Part shown: piece by piece, positions 24,001 to 33,351 of the stretch
Numbering within the stretch: position 1 is the first letter of the stretch
Layout of the letters: every line of letters starts with the position of its first letter
Source: Gyrodactylus bullatarudis
Taxonomy: Eukaryota > Platyhelminthes > Monogenea > Gyrodactylidea > Gyrodactylidae
Length of the DNA stretch: 64,000 bases
Direction of reading: 5' to 3'
NCBI GenBank assembly: GCA_012064415.1
Contig: SSNU01000312.1
Coordinates: 1-64,000 of the forward strand
Made by a program: the position numbers and the translations under genes
Notes under the pieces: model-generated
What the model was told of the DNA's origin: nothing
Databases searched by the model: none
The model's input: the letters and a program-made list of their open reading frames with translations, nothing else

Positions 24001-27000
24001 ATTTAGTATTTAAGAAATACTAAACCCTTCACGTTTTCTACAGATAGACCAATACAAGCCAGAAGACAGAATAGTCACCATTAGTCAGGTAGCAAGCGAG
24101 CAACGTTATAGTCGATGTTCAAGAATTTTTTATAGAATCCTTTTACCTTTGGAGGAGAAAATTCTAAGAAAAATGTGGTCATTTTCAAATTGATACCAAA
24201 TCCCCATTTTTTCGAACTTTGAGCTGAACGAAAGACAGCCATGATCAGAATCAGACAAGATCCACTATTTTTGAGAGATTTTGAATCATTGAAATTTCAT
24301 TGATTTTCGAGTGGAGAAAAAAACCTTTATATCAATTAGCTTTATAGATATTTGTTAACAATTTCGGCATTTCTTGCAGACTGCACTCTCCTCTTTTTTA
24401 TGAGGAAATTAAAAATTCTTTCAACTATAGAGGATCAAGATAATCTGATGATACTTTCCGAGTCTTAATTAGTCATCCAGAATCGTAAGAATATTTTCGC
24501 AAAGCCCACTCTTAGTGTTTTTGTTCTAGAGTTTATAGAAAAAAAAATTAATCATCTCTTGAAATTTAAAAGAACTGAATGCTTCTGATATACGAAAACT
24601 CAATTGAATATTAAAATTCAAGCTTTTGAATTGGGTTTTTTTCTGATCAAGTTAGCATTTTAGATTTTAATGAAAAATTGAAATTTCTAGGTTTGAGTCC
24701 ATTCTTTTAAACAAACATTTTTAAATCAAAACCAACTAAACAAGATTGATGCATGGAACATTTCTTGGGGAAAAAGAAATTTCCCACTTCTCCAATCTCG
24801 AGTGCTTCTTTCAAAATTTTAATTGATATCCTGGATAACAAGAAATTAAGGTCATTGAGAATCAAGATGGATTGATAATGGAGATACGGTATAGCGTCAT
24901 CATTCCTCCATATCATTTGTAAGGTCTACATATTAATTATGAATTGAATCTCTCGTATCCTTGTATCCTATTACTTTTAATTCGTGTGAGTAGGAAAAAT
25001 AAATGGTTGAAATTTGATTGGTCCAAACCAATGGAATAGATCAATACATCCAGATGTATACAGGGAAAATTTATGTACTCTAACATTGAGGATACACATC
25101 AATGGAAATCAATAATAAAAAATCTCCATTCATTCATTCATTGAGGGAGTGGAATTTTTCTAGGGATGTAAAACGACGAGATGAATATTTTGTCCTCGTT
25201 GAGTAGATAATTCAGTTGTGATAATCGTGATAATCAATTTTCAATAAAAAAGATACAATTTCACCTTTGCTTTTTCCAGAATAAAATCAAGTGTAATTTT
25301 TAACCTCACCAATTATGAGCCCCAAAAATAATGCCAAAGAAACTTTTTATAAGATCTAAAATATTTGAAAAATAATAATAATTTTCGATTTTAAGGTTAT
25401 AATTTGTAAATTATTATCCACAATGTTATTTTTAAGGTTACCAAATTTTTGGGAAATGAAAAAATTGTAGATTGAGATCATTAATATGAATGAAATACCG
25501 TGCTTTAATTCAATGTGTATCATGCCAGAATGGAAAAGTTTATTGTTCAAAGTTTGTTTTCAGGGCAGAGGAAATACAGCTGGTTAAAGTAAGCCTTTCA
25601 ATACTTTTTGAGGCTCTGCTCATAACGCTTTCTCTACGTCTATGGGGTAGGCCAAGTTGATCAAAAACTCAGGTAACCAATGAATGATGGCCTTAATAGA
25701 TTTTCAATTGAGATTAGATTGATTTATTATTACTCTTTGTGTGTTTGTGTAGAAAAGATTCAGGAAATTTTCAATTAATTAAAATTAGTTCTTCTAATGA
25801 CATAAATTATCCCTCTCATATGACTTGATATTGAAAAAAAATCGAGAGATAACTGTGTTCTGGGAAATAAAGTAAAGAGAATTCATTCATTAATAAATAT
25901 AATAATAATGTGACTTACGATTTTTCTTTGTCTGAGAATAGGCATCATTGTCATCAGGGCATATCTGATGATCCAACAGGGATTGGTGCTGCTTCCCCCT
26001 CTCGTTCGGCAAGATAAAGTCACTGAATTGCTTCTCAATGTGATGAAAAGTATTGTTCCAAATGATCTCTTCAAATTTACTGAATAGTTTGCTGTTTTCT
26101 TTCTCGTTTGGATTCTGTAAGTTTGTATGGAACCTCATTTGTCTTTCACCAGTTTGAAGGTTATCATACGTGAGCAGAATGTGTGGCTTAAACTTTTCCA
26201 CTAATCCCTTGAGTAGGGACTTTTGCTTTTGTGAGAACTAAATTAAATGATTAAAAGTTTAATGGTCCTAGAACTGAAATTATCATCTCCTATAGGTAGC
26301 TATTGACAGGGATTGTCTGGAAAATGGATTAGGATTTCTATAAGAACCTTGGTTTCAATAAATTTCAGCATAAAACTACTATTATTTCTATTGCATATCA
26401 TCCTACTCGATAGGAGATCTGTTAATCTCCTGGAATACGCAAAGATCATAAAGAGATAGATAAAAACTAAGAACATTTATCAAGTGATCAAATATGCAAT
26501 CGCCTGAACTCTATATCTGATTAAGCTGCAAAGATGGCCAGTTTTTGGTTCAGAAAAATGACACAATTTTTGATAGATAGCTCCCAAAGCAAAAGTAATT
26601 GCGTTAAATGTAGCTGTATATTCGTAATCAGGGTATTCAAAAAAAGATTGAATGCGAGCAATGAATGATTGAATTCTCTGAGACTTTAAGAAATACAATC
26701 ATTCTTTCAATTCTGTTCAAAATGCTCTCAACCTGCTTCATTGCTTGAGTCACAATCAATTATACAAGATTATAAAACATACCTGGCAATTATCATCTTT
26801 GAATGAATTAAAGGTTGCCTCATCATTGTCAACTGTGTTGATGGCATCAGTAAAAGAGGGAATTATAAGTAGTTGGAATCTACTCAGGATATTGAACTGA
26901 TTGTCGTAGCTATTCTTTCGTGACTCTAGGTTCAATAAAGATACATTTCATAGCCATAATATTGGCAAAAATTTGATTAGTTGGATAATTATTGATCATT

Positions 27001-30000
27001 TTGAAATCCTAGCCAAGATAATGTGGATATTCATGCCATGATTCAGAATCTTTTTGAAAATATGATAATTCTACTTATGAGTAAACTAATTAGTCTAGGT
27101 AACATGAAGAAGTTATCATTAATTAAGGGCCATTCTTTAACGTAAAACTTGAAACTTTTATTCGTGTGACATATTTTAATTTATTCAAGTTTTCATTATT
27201 TTTCAACTTTGAGGGGTATTCAAACATGATAACAATTTCGAAATAAATCAAAGGATGATGGCAAAAATTGAAGGTCCCCCAATGAAATTGTATATTAACA
27301 GAGTATCCTGAATTAGTTAAGCAGCAAAAAATGAAAAATAGTTGATATTATGATATAAAATATTCTTTTTTACAATATAAGCACTTGAGAAAATTGGTTT
27401 TTTTATCAAAGAAATTTTATCCTACAAATAATGAAAAACACAATGGAAATAATTGTAGGTCCCCCTGATGTTTCTGCCATTTAATACTTAGTTGCACAGC
27501 TTTTAGACGAGACCACAGCTGTCAATTGCCTCTTATACCCTTTAATAAGGGTTCGACAAGTCCTAAAATAAATTTTTGCCCATTCTTCCTTTGCAAACTG
27601 CTCAAGCTCAACGAGGTTCTCAGGGTTTCTTCGACAAAGATGGGAAGATGTGTGACTTCTCCGCATCCAATTAGAGATGCTACAAGACTTAAACACTTAT
27701 CCCTCGTCACCAAAAAACTCGCTATAATAAATCAAAGGAAATTCTACGATGGTATAAATTCGATATAGAAATATTTGAAAAAGTCACTTTTATGTGGCAT
27801 GTTTTAACAAATTTCGCACAAGAACTTTTGCATCATGAAAAATTTTCATGACCAGACTACCATTCGTGGTAATGACTTTTTAATTACTCTTTCTTTTACA
27901 ACTATATCAGAATAATTAATACTAAACCCTGAATTTCAAGCCCTCTTTCACCCTATTTGAGTCAGTTTTTAATACAAAATCAGCGATAAGAAATACAAAC
28001 AAAGTTGAGTATCGAAATTCTGTCTTTTCATGGGAAAATCTTAACCAAAGTTTACATGTTGCTCGTACTCTTATCATTTCAAGTTCAGAGGAATCAAGAA
28101 AGATAAAGAATGATTCCTATCATAATCTCAGATCAGTCTTATTAGAAGAATTAAATACAAATATTTATTTCTTTTTTTACTTATTGTGGAATTCAAAATT
28201 ATTAGATAATCTAATTAATCTTGGAATGACATAAAGGAGAACGACTCAAAGGCGTAATAAGTATGATTTTCAAGTACTTAAAATTATACAGTATTGTAAA
28301 CGGAATTTTTCGGACCAATACGGACACTAATGTTTCTACATAAAATTGAAGAGAGTTTAGATTACAGTACGGAAACATTGGGAAGAGATTTTGAAACAAT
28401 AGGTTGATTATATTTCAATTAAATTTACTTTTACTAGTACAAGTATATATTAAAATACACCACAGTTAAAGCTAATAAGTAAATGTTTTTCTAGTGCATA
28501 GTATTATTGCCCTTAAGATTACCACATATGTTAATCTCTTCCTTCATTAATACACATAGGGAATTAAGGAAAATTACAGTGTTTGATTAATACTGTTGCT
28601 TGAAAGATGTTACATGACCTGGTTCAATTAAAAGAGTTTATCACACATTCTTATAAGGACATTCACTAGCTATCTAATAATGAATCAACTTAACTTTTCA
28701 CAAGGTATTTACCGACTTTCTTCAAAGTAATTTTCATAGAACTCACTTTCCAAAAAATGTCGAATTGTTCTAATACCTATTTCACTTGAATGTCTACTGT
28801 AACAAGGCAAATTGAATAGGATCATCAGCCGAGTTCTATTTAGGTCAGGGACAAGAGAATCCAGGCTCTCTGAAATCTTTTCGATTTTCATAGTATTTTT
28901 AAAGATTCCATCGTTAATTCTAAATTCAACCATGTGAGTATTGGTTGAATTGAGTTTGTAAACTTTGAAAGATTCCATTGGATACATTTGAACAAGAGAC
29001 TCGTACACTAACCCATAGTTTCTTGGGTCAATAAAGGAATCATCACTGTTATTCTTGCCAAGAGTGTAGTTTTCATGTGGAAACTTTTTAGGCCACAGAG
29101 TTATATTCAGATTGTAGTCTTGTGTATAATCGACAAGGGGTAATTTTGTTCCATCTATTTTGAGAACTCTTGTATCTCGATAACTAGATAACACGTATAC
29201 AGTTATTTCATCTTATTTATAGAGAAAATCTTTTATTTTTTAGATCAAATCAGATTCTCTTATTCAATCAGATCAAGAATTGTAAAAAGTACAAAGAAGG
29301 TGGGCTAATCTTTCATTTCTGAATTCTTTCGTGTAATGTAGAAATGATTCTTAGATTTGAAAAGTATAAACAATTGAAATTCTCCATAGTGTGAGATGAA
29401 AAAAACCCAACTTGGACTAAAAAATGCATAGAAAATAAAACTCTACGCCTTCTATTGCTAAGCAAAAGGAAAACATTAAAAGAAACTAAAAAATACTATT
29501 CAGTTCAGCGGGAATTCTTCGAGAGATGAATGAGAAGAAAATCGATATGATTTTCTTTATTCTTTATAAATGGCATAGTATAGGAAATTTGAAATCGACT
29601 CACTCTTTATGAGAAACATAAAAGCTGATACTTTCTTTATGGGGTAAAAACTTCCAGTAGTCACCGTATTCTCCTCGGGTTGTAAACGTCCGATAGCCAT
29701 CTGGGAAGATTATTTTCGCATCTTTTATAGGTTTACGAGTTACTCCGTCAAAAATAAATCCCTTAAATGCTTTTTGAAGCTGTTAAATTCGAATGTTAAA
29801 AAAATTAAACACAGACTAATTTTACTGAAAACTTACGAATAATGATGAAACTAAAAGAGAAGCCCGATTTTCCTTCCAATAAGGCATCAGTTTAGTAATA
29901 TTTGGATCTTTTATACAGCCAATTTCGGCAGTTAACTCCATGGAATTACTATGAGCATATTCCCAATCTGACATAGATCCAGTGACAATATACCATTGAA

Positions 30001-30899
30001 GACCGTTTATTATTCCATTCTCAAAATTGTCTCCAGAATAACAACGATCCATGTTTTCAAAAATTTTTCGATTCCCCCGACTATAGGTTAGGGCCCATTC
30101 TCTAACAACTTCATTATCAGGTGTTGGACTCTCTTGATTATCCTCGTGATTGAAAGCTTCTCTAGAATCATCGAAAGGATAACTGACACCATAAGCACCT
30201 CCGTGTAAGCTAATTGAAAGAATAAAATTATTTCTTTCTATCCAGTGCATGACAGCTTTTGTTTCTGGCTGAGGCAAATCAGTTTTCTTGTTGAAAATCG
30301 AAGGAAAATTTCTATTCAAGTCAATATCATTAGCATTATTTCTCTCGTATTTTACGAGAACATTTCCATGTCTGTCGAGTTTCCCATTTGAATCAGGATT
30401 CATTGTGATGAGAAAATGAAGTCTTGATTTTTCTAACATCAACTTCACGTTCTCGTTGTTGGCGTTATAGTTTTTACAGAGAAAATTAATATAATTCAAC
30501 AACATATATCTCCCAACAATTTCATCTCCATGCATGTTAGCAATAAATTTTATTTCTGGTTCTCCCGGCTCATGAATCGATGGATTATCACTGAGAATCA
30601 AAGTTGTCAGGGGGTTCCCCTTTACAGAATAACCAATAATGGTTTTATTTACAATATTTCCACATAAATCTAATAGATGATCAATGTAAACTTCAGAATT
30701 TATCATCTGAAGAAAGCTAGAACAAAAGTTAATGCAAAAATTACTCTGAATCTGGAGGAGAAAATTTTCTGTCAAATAAATCTGGATCTTTGAGAGTATT
30801 ATCCAGTAAATCTAATAGTTTTTTTTCAGGTTCAATCTCACATCTTGTAAAAATAAATCCAAATAATACTAAACAAAATAATTCAGCCAGCCAAGGCAT
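15054..30899 (-). CDS. CPD: Carboxypeptidase D: three CP domains, only domain I with catalytic residues
   Basis: Exons (minus): 30745-30899, 29837-30716, 29604-29779, 28717-29183, 26783-26925, 25919-26237, 22376-22570, 21700-21945, 19319-19587, 18409-18799, 17763-17890, 17292-17348, 16791-16979, 16050-16724, 15054-15487. All join in frame except 18409/17890, where a micro-exon or another donor is needed. The signal peptide starts MPWLAELFCLVLFGFIF. Domain I has every M14 zinc/catalytic element: HGDE, NRNFP, SLHGG, the substrate Tyr (QWY) and ELTAEIG. Transthyretin-like modules follow each CP domain. Domain II has LFNLPCYSRH, IIPSFTD and LLTYDN where HxxE, NPDG and LHGG are expected. Domain III has ILGNFNSAKD and FTPGGSSS. 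Both are predicted inactive. A single membrane span (IIGTTILLLLLSVLIIF, split by an intron) and a tail of about 120 residues end the protein, as in a Golgi/secretory-pathway processing enzyme. Introns range from 28 nt to 3.3 kb. Confidence 0.9.
15535..15987. mobile_element. Family A element inside the CPD membrane-span intron
   Basis: Contains AATTCAATCTGGTTAAAGTT, then AATGCACCAAATTTCCACTT on the left and 'atcttcatgtcaactag' on the right (about 15969-15985). The interior is colinear with 11535-11745. The left end is less clear. It sits within the 562-nt intron that splits the transmembrane segment of CPD. Confidence 0.6.
18245..18300. repeat. Short dispersed repeat, copy 1 of 2, in a CPD intron
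   Basis: A block of about 50 bp ending CTAGGAATACGCAAAGATCT recurs in the same orientation at about 26405-26450 (CTGGAATACGCAAAGATCAT), also in a CPD intron. Both contain 'cgata' followed by 'atct' and 'taatc'. It shows no coding sense in either frame. Confidence 0.45.
23029..23686. mobile_element. piggyBac-like MITE with TTAA duplication
   Basis: A 650-bp element (23033-23682) flanked on both sides by TTAA. It has perfect 17-bp terminal inverted repeats CCCTCGCATGGAATTTG. A palindromic motif GGGGTCTTTTTGACCCC follows the left terminus and recurs near the right end (about 23627-23643), and a variant (GGTCTTTTCGACCCC) lies at about 23211. No transposase is encoded; one 63-codon frame inside (from 23379) is unrecognised. 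TTAA target duplication with CCC-starting ends is the hallmark of piggyBac-type transposition. It lies in the 3.3-kb CPD intron. Confidence 0.85.
23852..23940 (-). repeat. tRNA-like sequence, probable SINE head
   Basis: On the minus strand it starts TGCCCGGTG, followed at once by an RNA polymerase III box A (TGGCGTAGTGG, matching TRGYNNARNGG), then a box-B-like GGTTAAAAACC and the complementary end CACCGGC. The ends pair over about six bases. Box B lacks the invariant C, and the middle is too long and irregular for a functional tRNA. A SINE or tRNA pseudogene is more likely than a working gene. Confidence 0.5.
26405..26450. repeat. Short dispersed repeat, copy 2 of 2, in a CPD intron
   Basis: Matches 18245-18300 in the same orientation, within the intron between the exons at 26783 and 26237. 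It is too short to classify. Confidence 0.4.
27481..27700 (-). pseudogene. Tc1/mariner transposase remnant
   Basis: The minus-strand frame reads NLVELEQFAKEEWAKI, then CRTLIKGYKRQLTAVV and ATKY before a stop at 27481. This is the conserved C-terminus of Tc1-type transposases. Upstream the similarity fades and the DDE catalytic part is not recognisable, so it is a dead fragment. It lies in the 1.8-kb CPD intron between 28717 and 26925. Confidence 0.78.
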
Positions 30900-30984
30900 T
30901 TGAAGTTGAATCAGAGTTTTAAAATAATGTCTTAAACAACATCGAATCAAGTATTTCTTTGAAAAGTCGCGAATATTTAAAATA
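30900..30984. promoter_or_regulatory. Shared divergent promoter of CPD and SLC25A20
   Basis: Only 85 bp separate the two start codons on opposite strands. Both transcripts must therefore start in this interval, or their 5'UTRs overlap. It is AT-rich with one small GC island (AAAAGTCGCGAATA). No TATA box is well placed for either gene. Confidence 0.6.
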
Positions 30985-31969
30985 ATGAGTTCGCATAATG
31001 TTCACCCATTCAAGAGTTTCTGTGCTGGGGGAGTTGGTGGAATGTGTCTGGTGATGTCAGGCCACCCACTAGATACTGTGAAAGTAAGATTGCAAACAAT
31101 GCCAAAACCTGATATTGGTCAAAGTCCACTTTACAAAGGAACCCTGGACTGTGCAAAAAAGATAATGCAAAACGAAGGGTCCAAAGGATTCTTCAGAGGA
31201 ATGGCAACTCCTCTTGTTGGAGTGGCACCAATGTATGCAATATGCTTTCTCGGTATGAATGTGGGAACAAAAATTTTTGTTAATGACATCAATAATCCTA
31301 GACCGCATGAAATTTTCATGTCTGGTATGCTTGCTGGACTGTTTACAACTCCTATCATTGCTCCTGGCGAAAGAATAAAATGTATCCTTCAAGTAAAATT
31401 TATTCTTCAAATTTCATTAATAGATTCAAGATAGTACTAAATCTGGTCCTAAATATAATGGACCAGTTGATCTAGTTAAGAATCTTTATAAGCAGGGTGG
31501 TCTGAGGTCTATATTCAGAGGATCAGCTGCAACAATACTAAGGGATGTTCCAGGCTCTGGAGCCTACTTTCTAAGCTATGAATCAAGCAAAAGCTATTTT
31601 AAAAAGCATTCCAGTGATGGGAAACTAAGTGTTGGAGCGACTTTAGTATCTGGTGGTCTAGCAGGAATTTGTAACTGGTTAATAGCTATTCCAGCTGATA
31701 CTCTCAAGTCAAGGCTTCAAATCGGTAAATCATCTACTCGAATATGAATTTTTAGCCCCTGAAGGCAAATATCCCAAGGGAATCCGGTCTGTATTTATGG
31801 AGCTAGTTCAGAAAGAAGGAATTCTAGCTATTTACAAGGGTATAACTCCTGTACTGGTCAGAGCATTTCCAGCAAATGCAGTAAGTCATAGATCTCATAT
31901 TTTTAGTGTTGCTTCCTGGGTTACGAGAGTACAATGAAACTGGTCAATTACTTGTTGCCAAATCTTTAG
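30985..31969 (+). CDS. SLC25A20: Mitochondrial carnitine/acylcarnitine carrier
   Basis: Exons 30985-31392, 31424-31724, 31756-31880 and 31907-31969 encode 298 residues, close to the usual length for this carrier. The introns are 31, 31 and 26 nt. All three carrier repeats show the Px[DE]xx[KR] signature: [13 protein letters not shown] (repeat 1), [13 protein letters not shown] (repeat 2) and [11 protein letters not shown] (repeat 3). The start [20 protein letters not shown] and the segment [17 protein letters not shown] match the carnitine/acylcarnitine subfamily. It exchanges acylcarnitine for carnitine across the inner membrane for beta-oxidation. It starts 85 bp from CPD on the opposite strand and ends 100 bp from the 3' end of THOC3. 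Confidence 0.93.
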
Positions 31970-32069
31970 ACATCATTCCAAATCAGCGATTTTATTTTTA
32001 GATAATTTAGAAAATAATTATTTTAATAAATCTATATAATTTATTTAGAGTGAAAAATATCCTTTTTAC

Positions 32070-33086
32070 TTATTTACTCGAATCCATTTCAGTAGTTGTT
32101 GTGTTATTAGACGAAGCAATTCCAAACAGTTTAACTGTACTCTGGTCTCTTTCGTACTTGGTTTCCGTTGAGTATGCTAGAATCAATTGTTTAGGATGCC
32201 AGTCCAGAACGAATGTGTTGCCTTGTGAGGCATTATTGATTTTAAAGACTTGTTTTCCAGACTTGACGTGAGCAATATCAATAAAATTGTCTTCACCAGC
32301 TGATGCCAAAAGTTCACTGTCATGAGACCAAGAGAGGCATCTAACAGGCCATTCTAAGCGTGATAGAGTGCGATCACAAACAAATTCCTTAGTATCCCAA
32401 ATAGACACAAGAGCATCGGCGCTGCCTACGGCAAAATGTTTTCCATCTTTTGAAAATTCAATACAGATACTACTGACTGAATGAGCTTGCAAGCTTGTTT
32501 GTTTAACCATATTCCCAGGTTTTCCATGATAAACTAAGATATTTCCCAGACCAGTAGACAAGAAGAATAAATCTGAATGACCAGTATTGATAGGGGCCCA
32601 GGAGAACTCATTGACTTCAAAGGAAAACTGTTCTGTCTGAACTGGGGGTAGTCCTGTTCTAACATCTATTATTGATAACAGGTCAAGTTTATTTCCAACT
32701 GCAATGTACTTTGCATCAGGAGACCAGGCTAAATTTATATTTTCACATTTAAACAGAAAAGTATTTGAACATCTTTTAGCACGACAATCCCAAACTTTGA
32801 CAGCACCATCAGGACTGACACTAGCTAGAATTTCACTATCGAATGGATGCCATGCAAGCTGATCAACACTGTCAGCATGTCCTTTGTGTGTAATTGATCT
32901 GGAAAGTCTTGAATTTTCAAGAGAGTAAATGTTGATTGTTTTATCTGATGAGCAAGTCGCGAGCTTAGTTCCAGAATGATTCCATTCAACAGAGAATATT
33001 CTACCAGAATGGCTTGTGAATTCTTTGACTCGACTATTCTTTTCGAAATGGTCGAGATACTTTTGTACAGAATTTATGATAGTCAT
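32070..33086 (-). CDS. THOC3: THO complex subunit 3 (WD40 protein)
   Basis: Single-exon frame of 338 residues. It begins with SRVKEFTSHSGRIFSVEWN, typical of THOC3/TEX1, and continues through seven WD-type blades (VKVWDCRAKR, VSIWDTKEFV and others). The family works in the THO/TREX complex coupling transcription to mRNA export in the nucleus. The length fits the family. The absence of introns contrasts with its neighbours, and a retrocopy that replaced the parent is possible but not shown. Its 3' end converges with SLC25A20; its 5' end is 265 bp from the RhoGAP start on the opposite strand, which suggests another shared promoter. Confidence 0.93.
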   Translation of the reverse strand: MTIINSVQKYLDHFEKNSRVKEFTSHSGRIFSVEWNHSGTKLATCSSDKTINIYSLENSRLSRSITHKGHADSVDQLAWHPFDSEILASVSPDGAVKVWDCRAKRCSNTFLFKCENINLAWSPDAKYIAVGNKLDLLSIIDVRTGLPPVQTEQFSFEVNEFSWAPINTGHSDLFFLSTGLGNILVYHGKPGNMVKQTSLQAHSVSSICIEFSKDGKHFAVGSADALVSIWDTKEFVCDRTLSRLEWPVRCLSWSHDSELLASAGEDNFIDIAHVKSGKQVFKINNASQGNTFVLDWHPKQLILAYSTETKYERDQSTVKLFGIASSNNTTTTEMDSSK

Positions 33087-33351
33087 TTAAAATTGATAAA
33101 TAACACAACAAACACGGCCAATAAAACTGGAAAATTTTCTTGTTTTTCCAATTCTTTGAAAGAAAAATCTGATAATCTTGCTCAATTTAATTTAGATATT
33201 TCTTTAAAAAAATATTTTATAACTCATACTACTGGAATACTCACTGATATACTTAAATGGCCTTCCTTTGATCCTTTGAATTGAAATTAAACCGATAACA
33301 CCCTGATTATTCTATTTATCTGGATATACCCTGCTCAAAATCCCAAGAAGC
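33087..33351. promoter_or_regulatory. Divergent promoter region between THOC3 and the RhoGAP gene
   Basis: A 265-bp space between two start codons on opposite strands. Open frames here (for example 33106-33284) look fortuitous. No specific core element was identified. Confidence 0.4.

Noticed and set aside
31069..31410. Minus-strand frames of 75-113 codons opposite the carnitine carrier
   Set aside because: They are shadows of the strongly coding plus strand and have no family resemblance.
32976..33284. Plus-strand frame of 102 codons at the 5' end of THOC3
   Set aside because: It overlaps the conserved WD40 coding sequence and the promoter gap and has no recognisable product.
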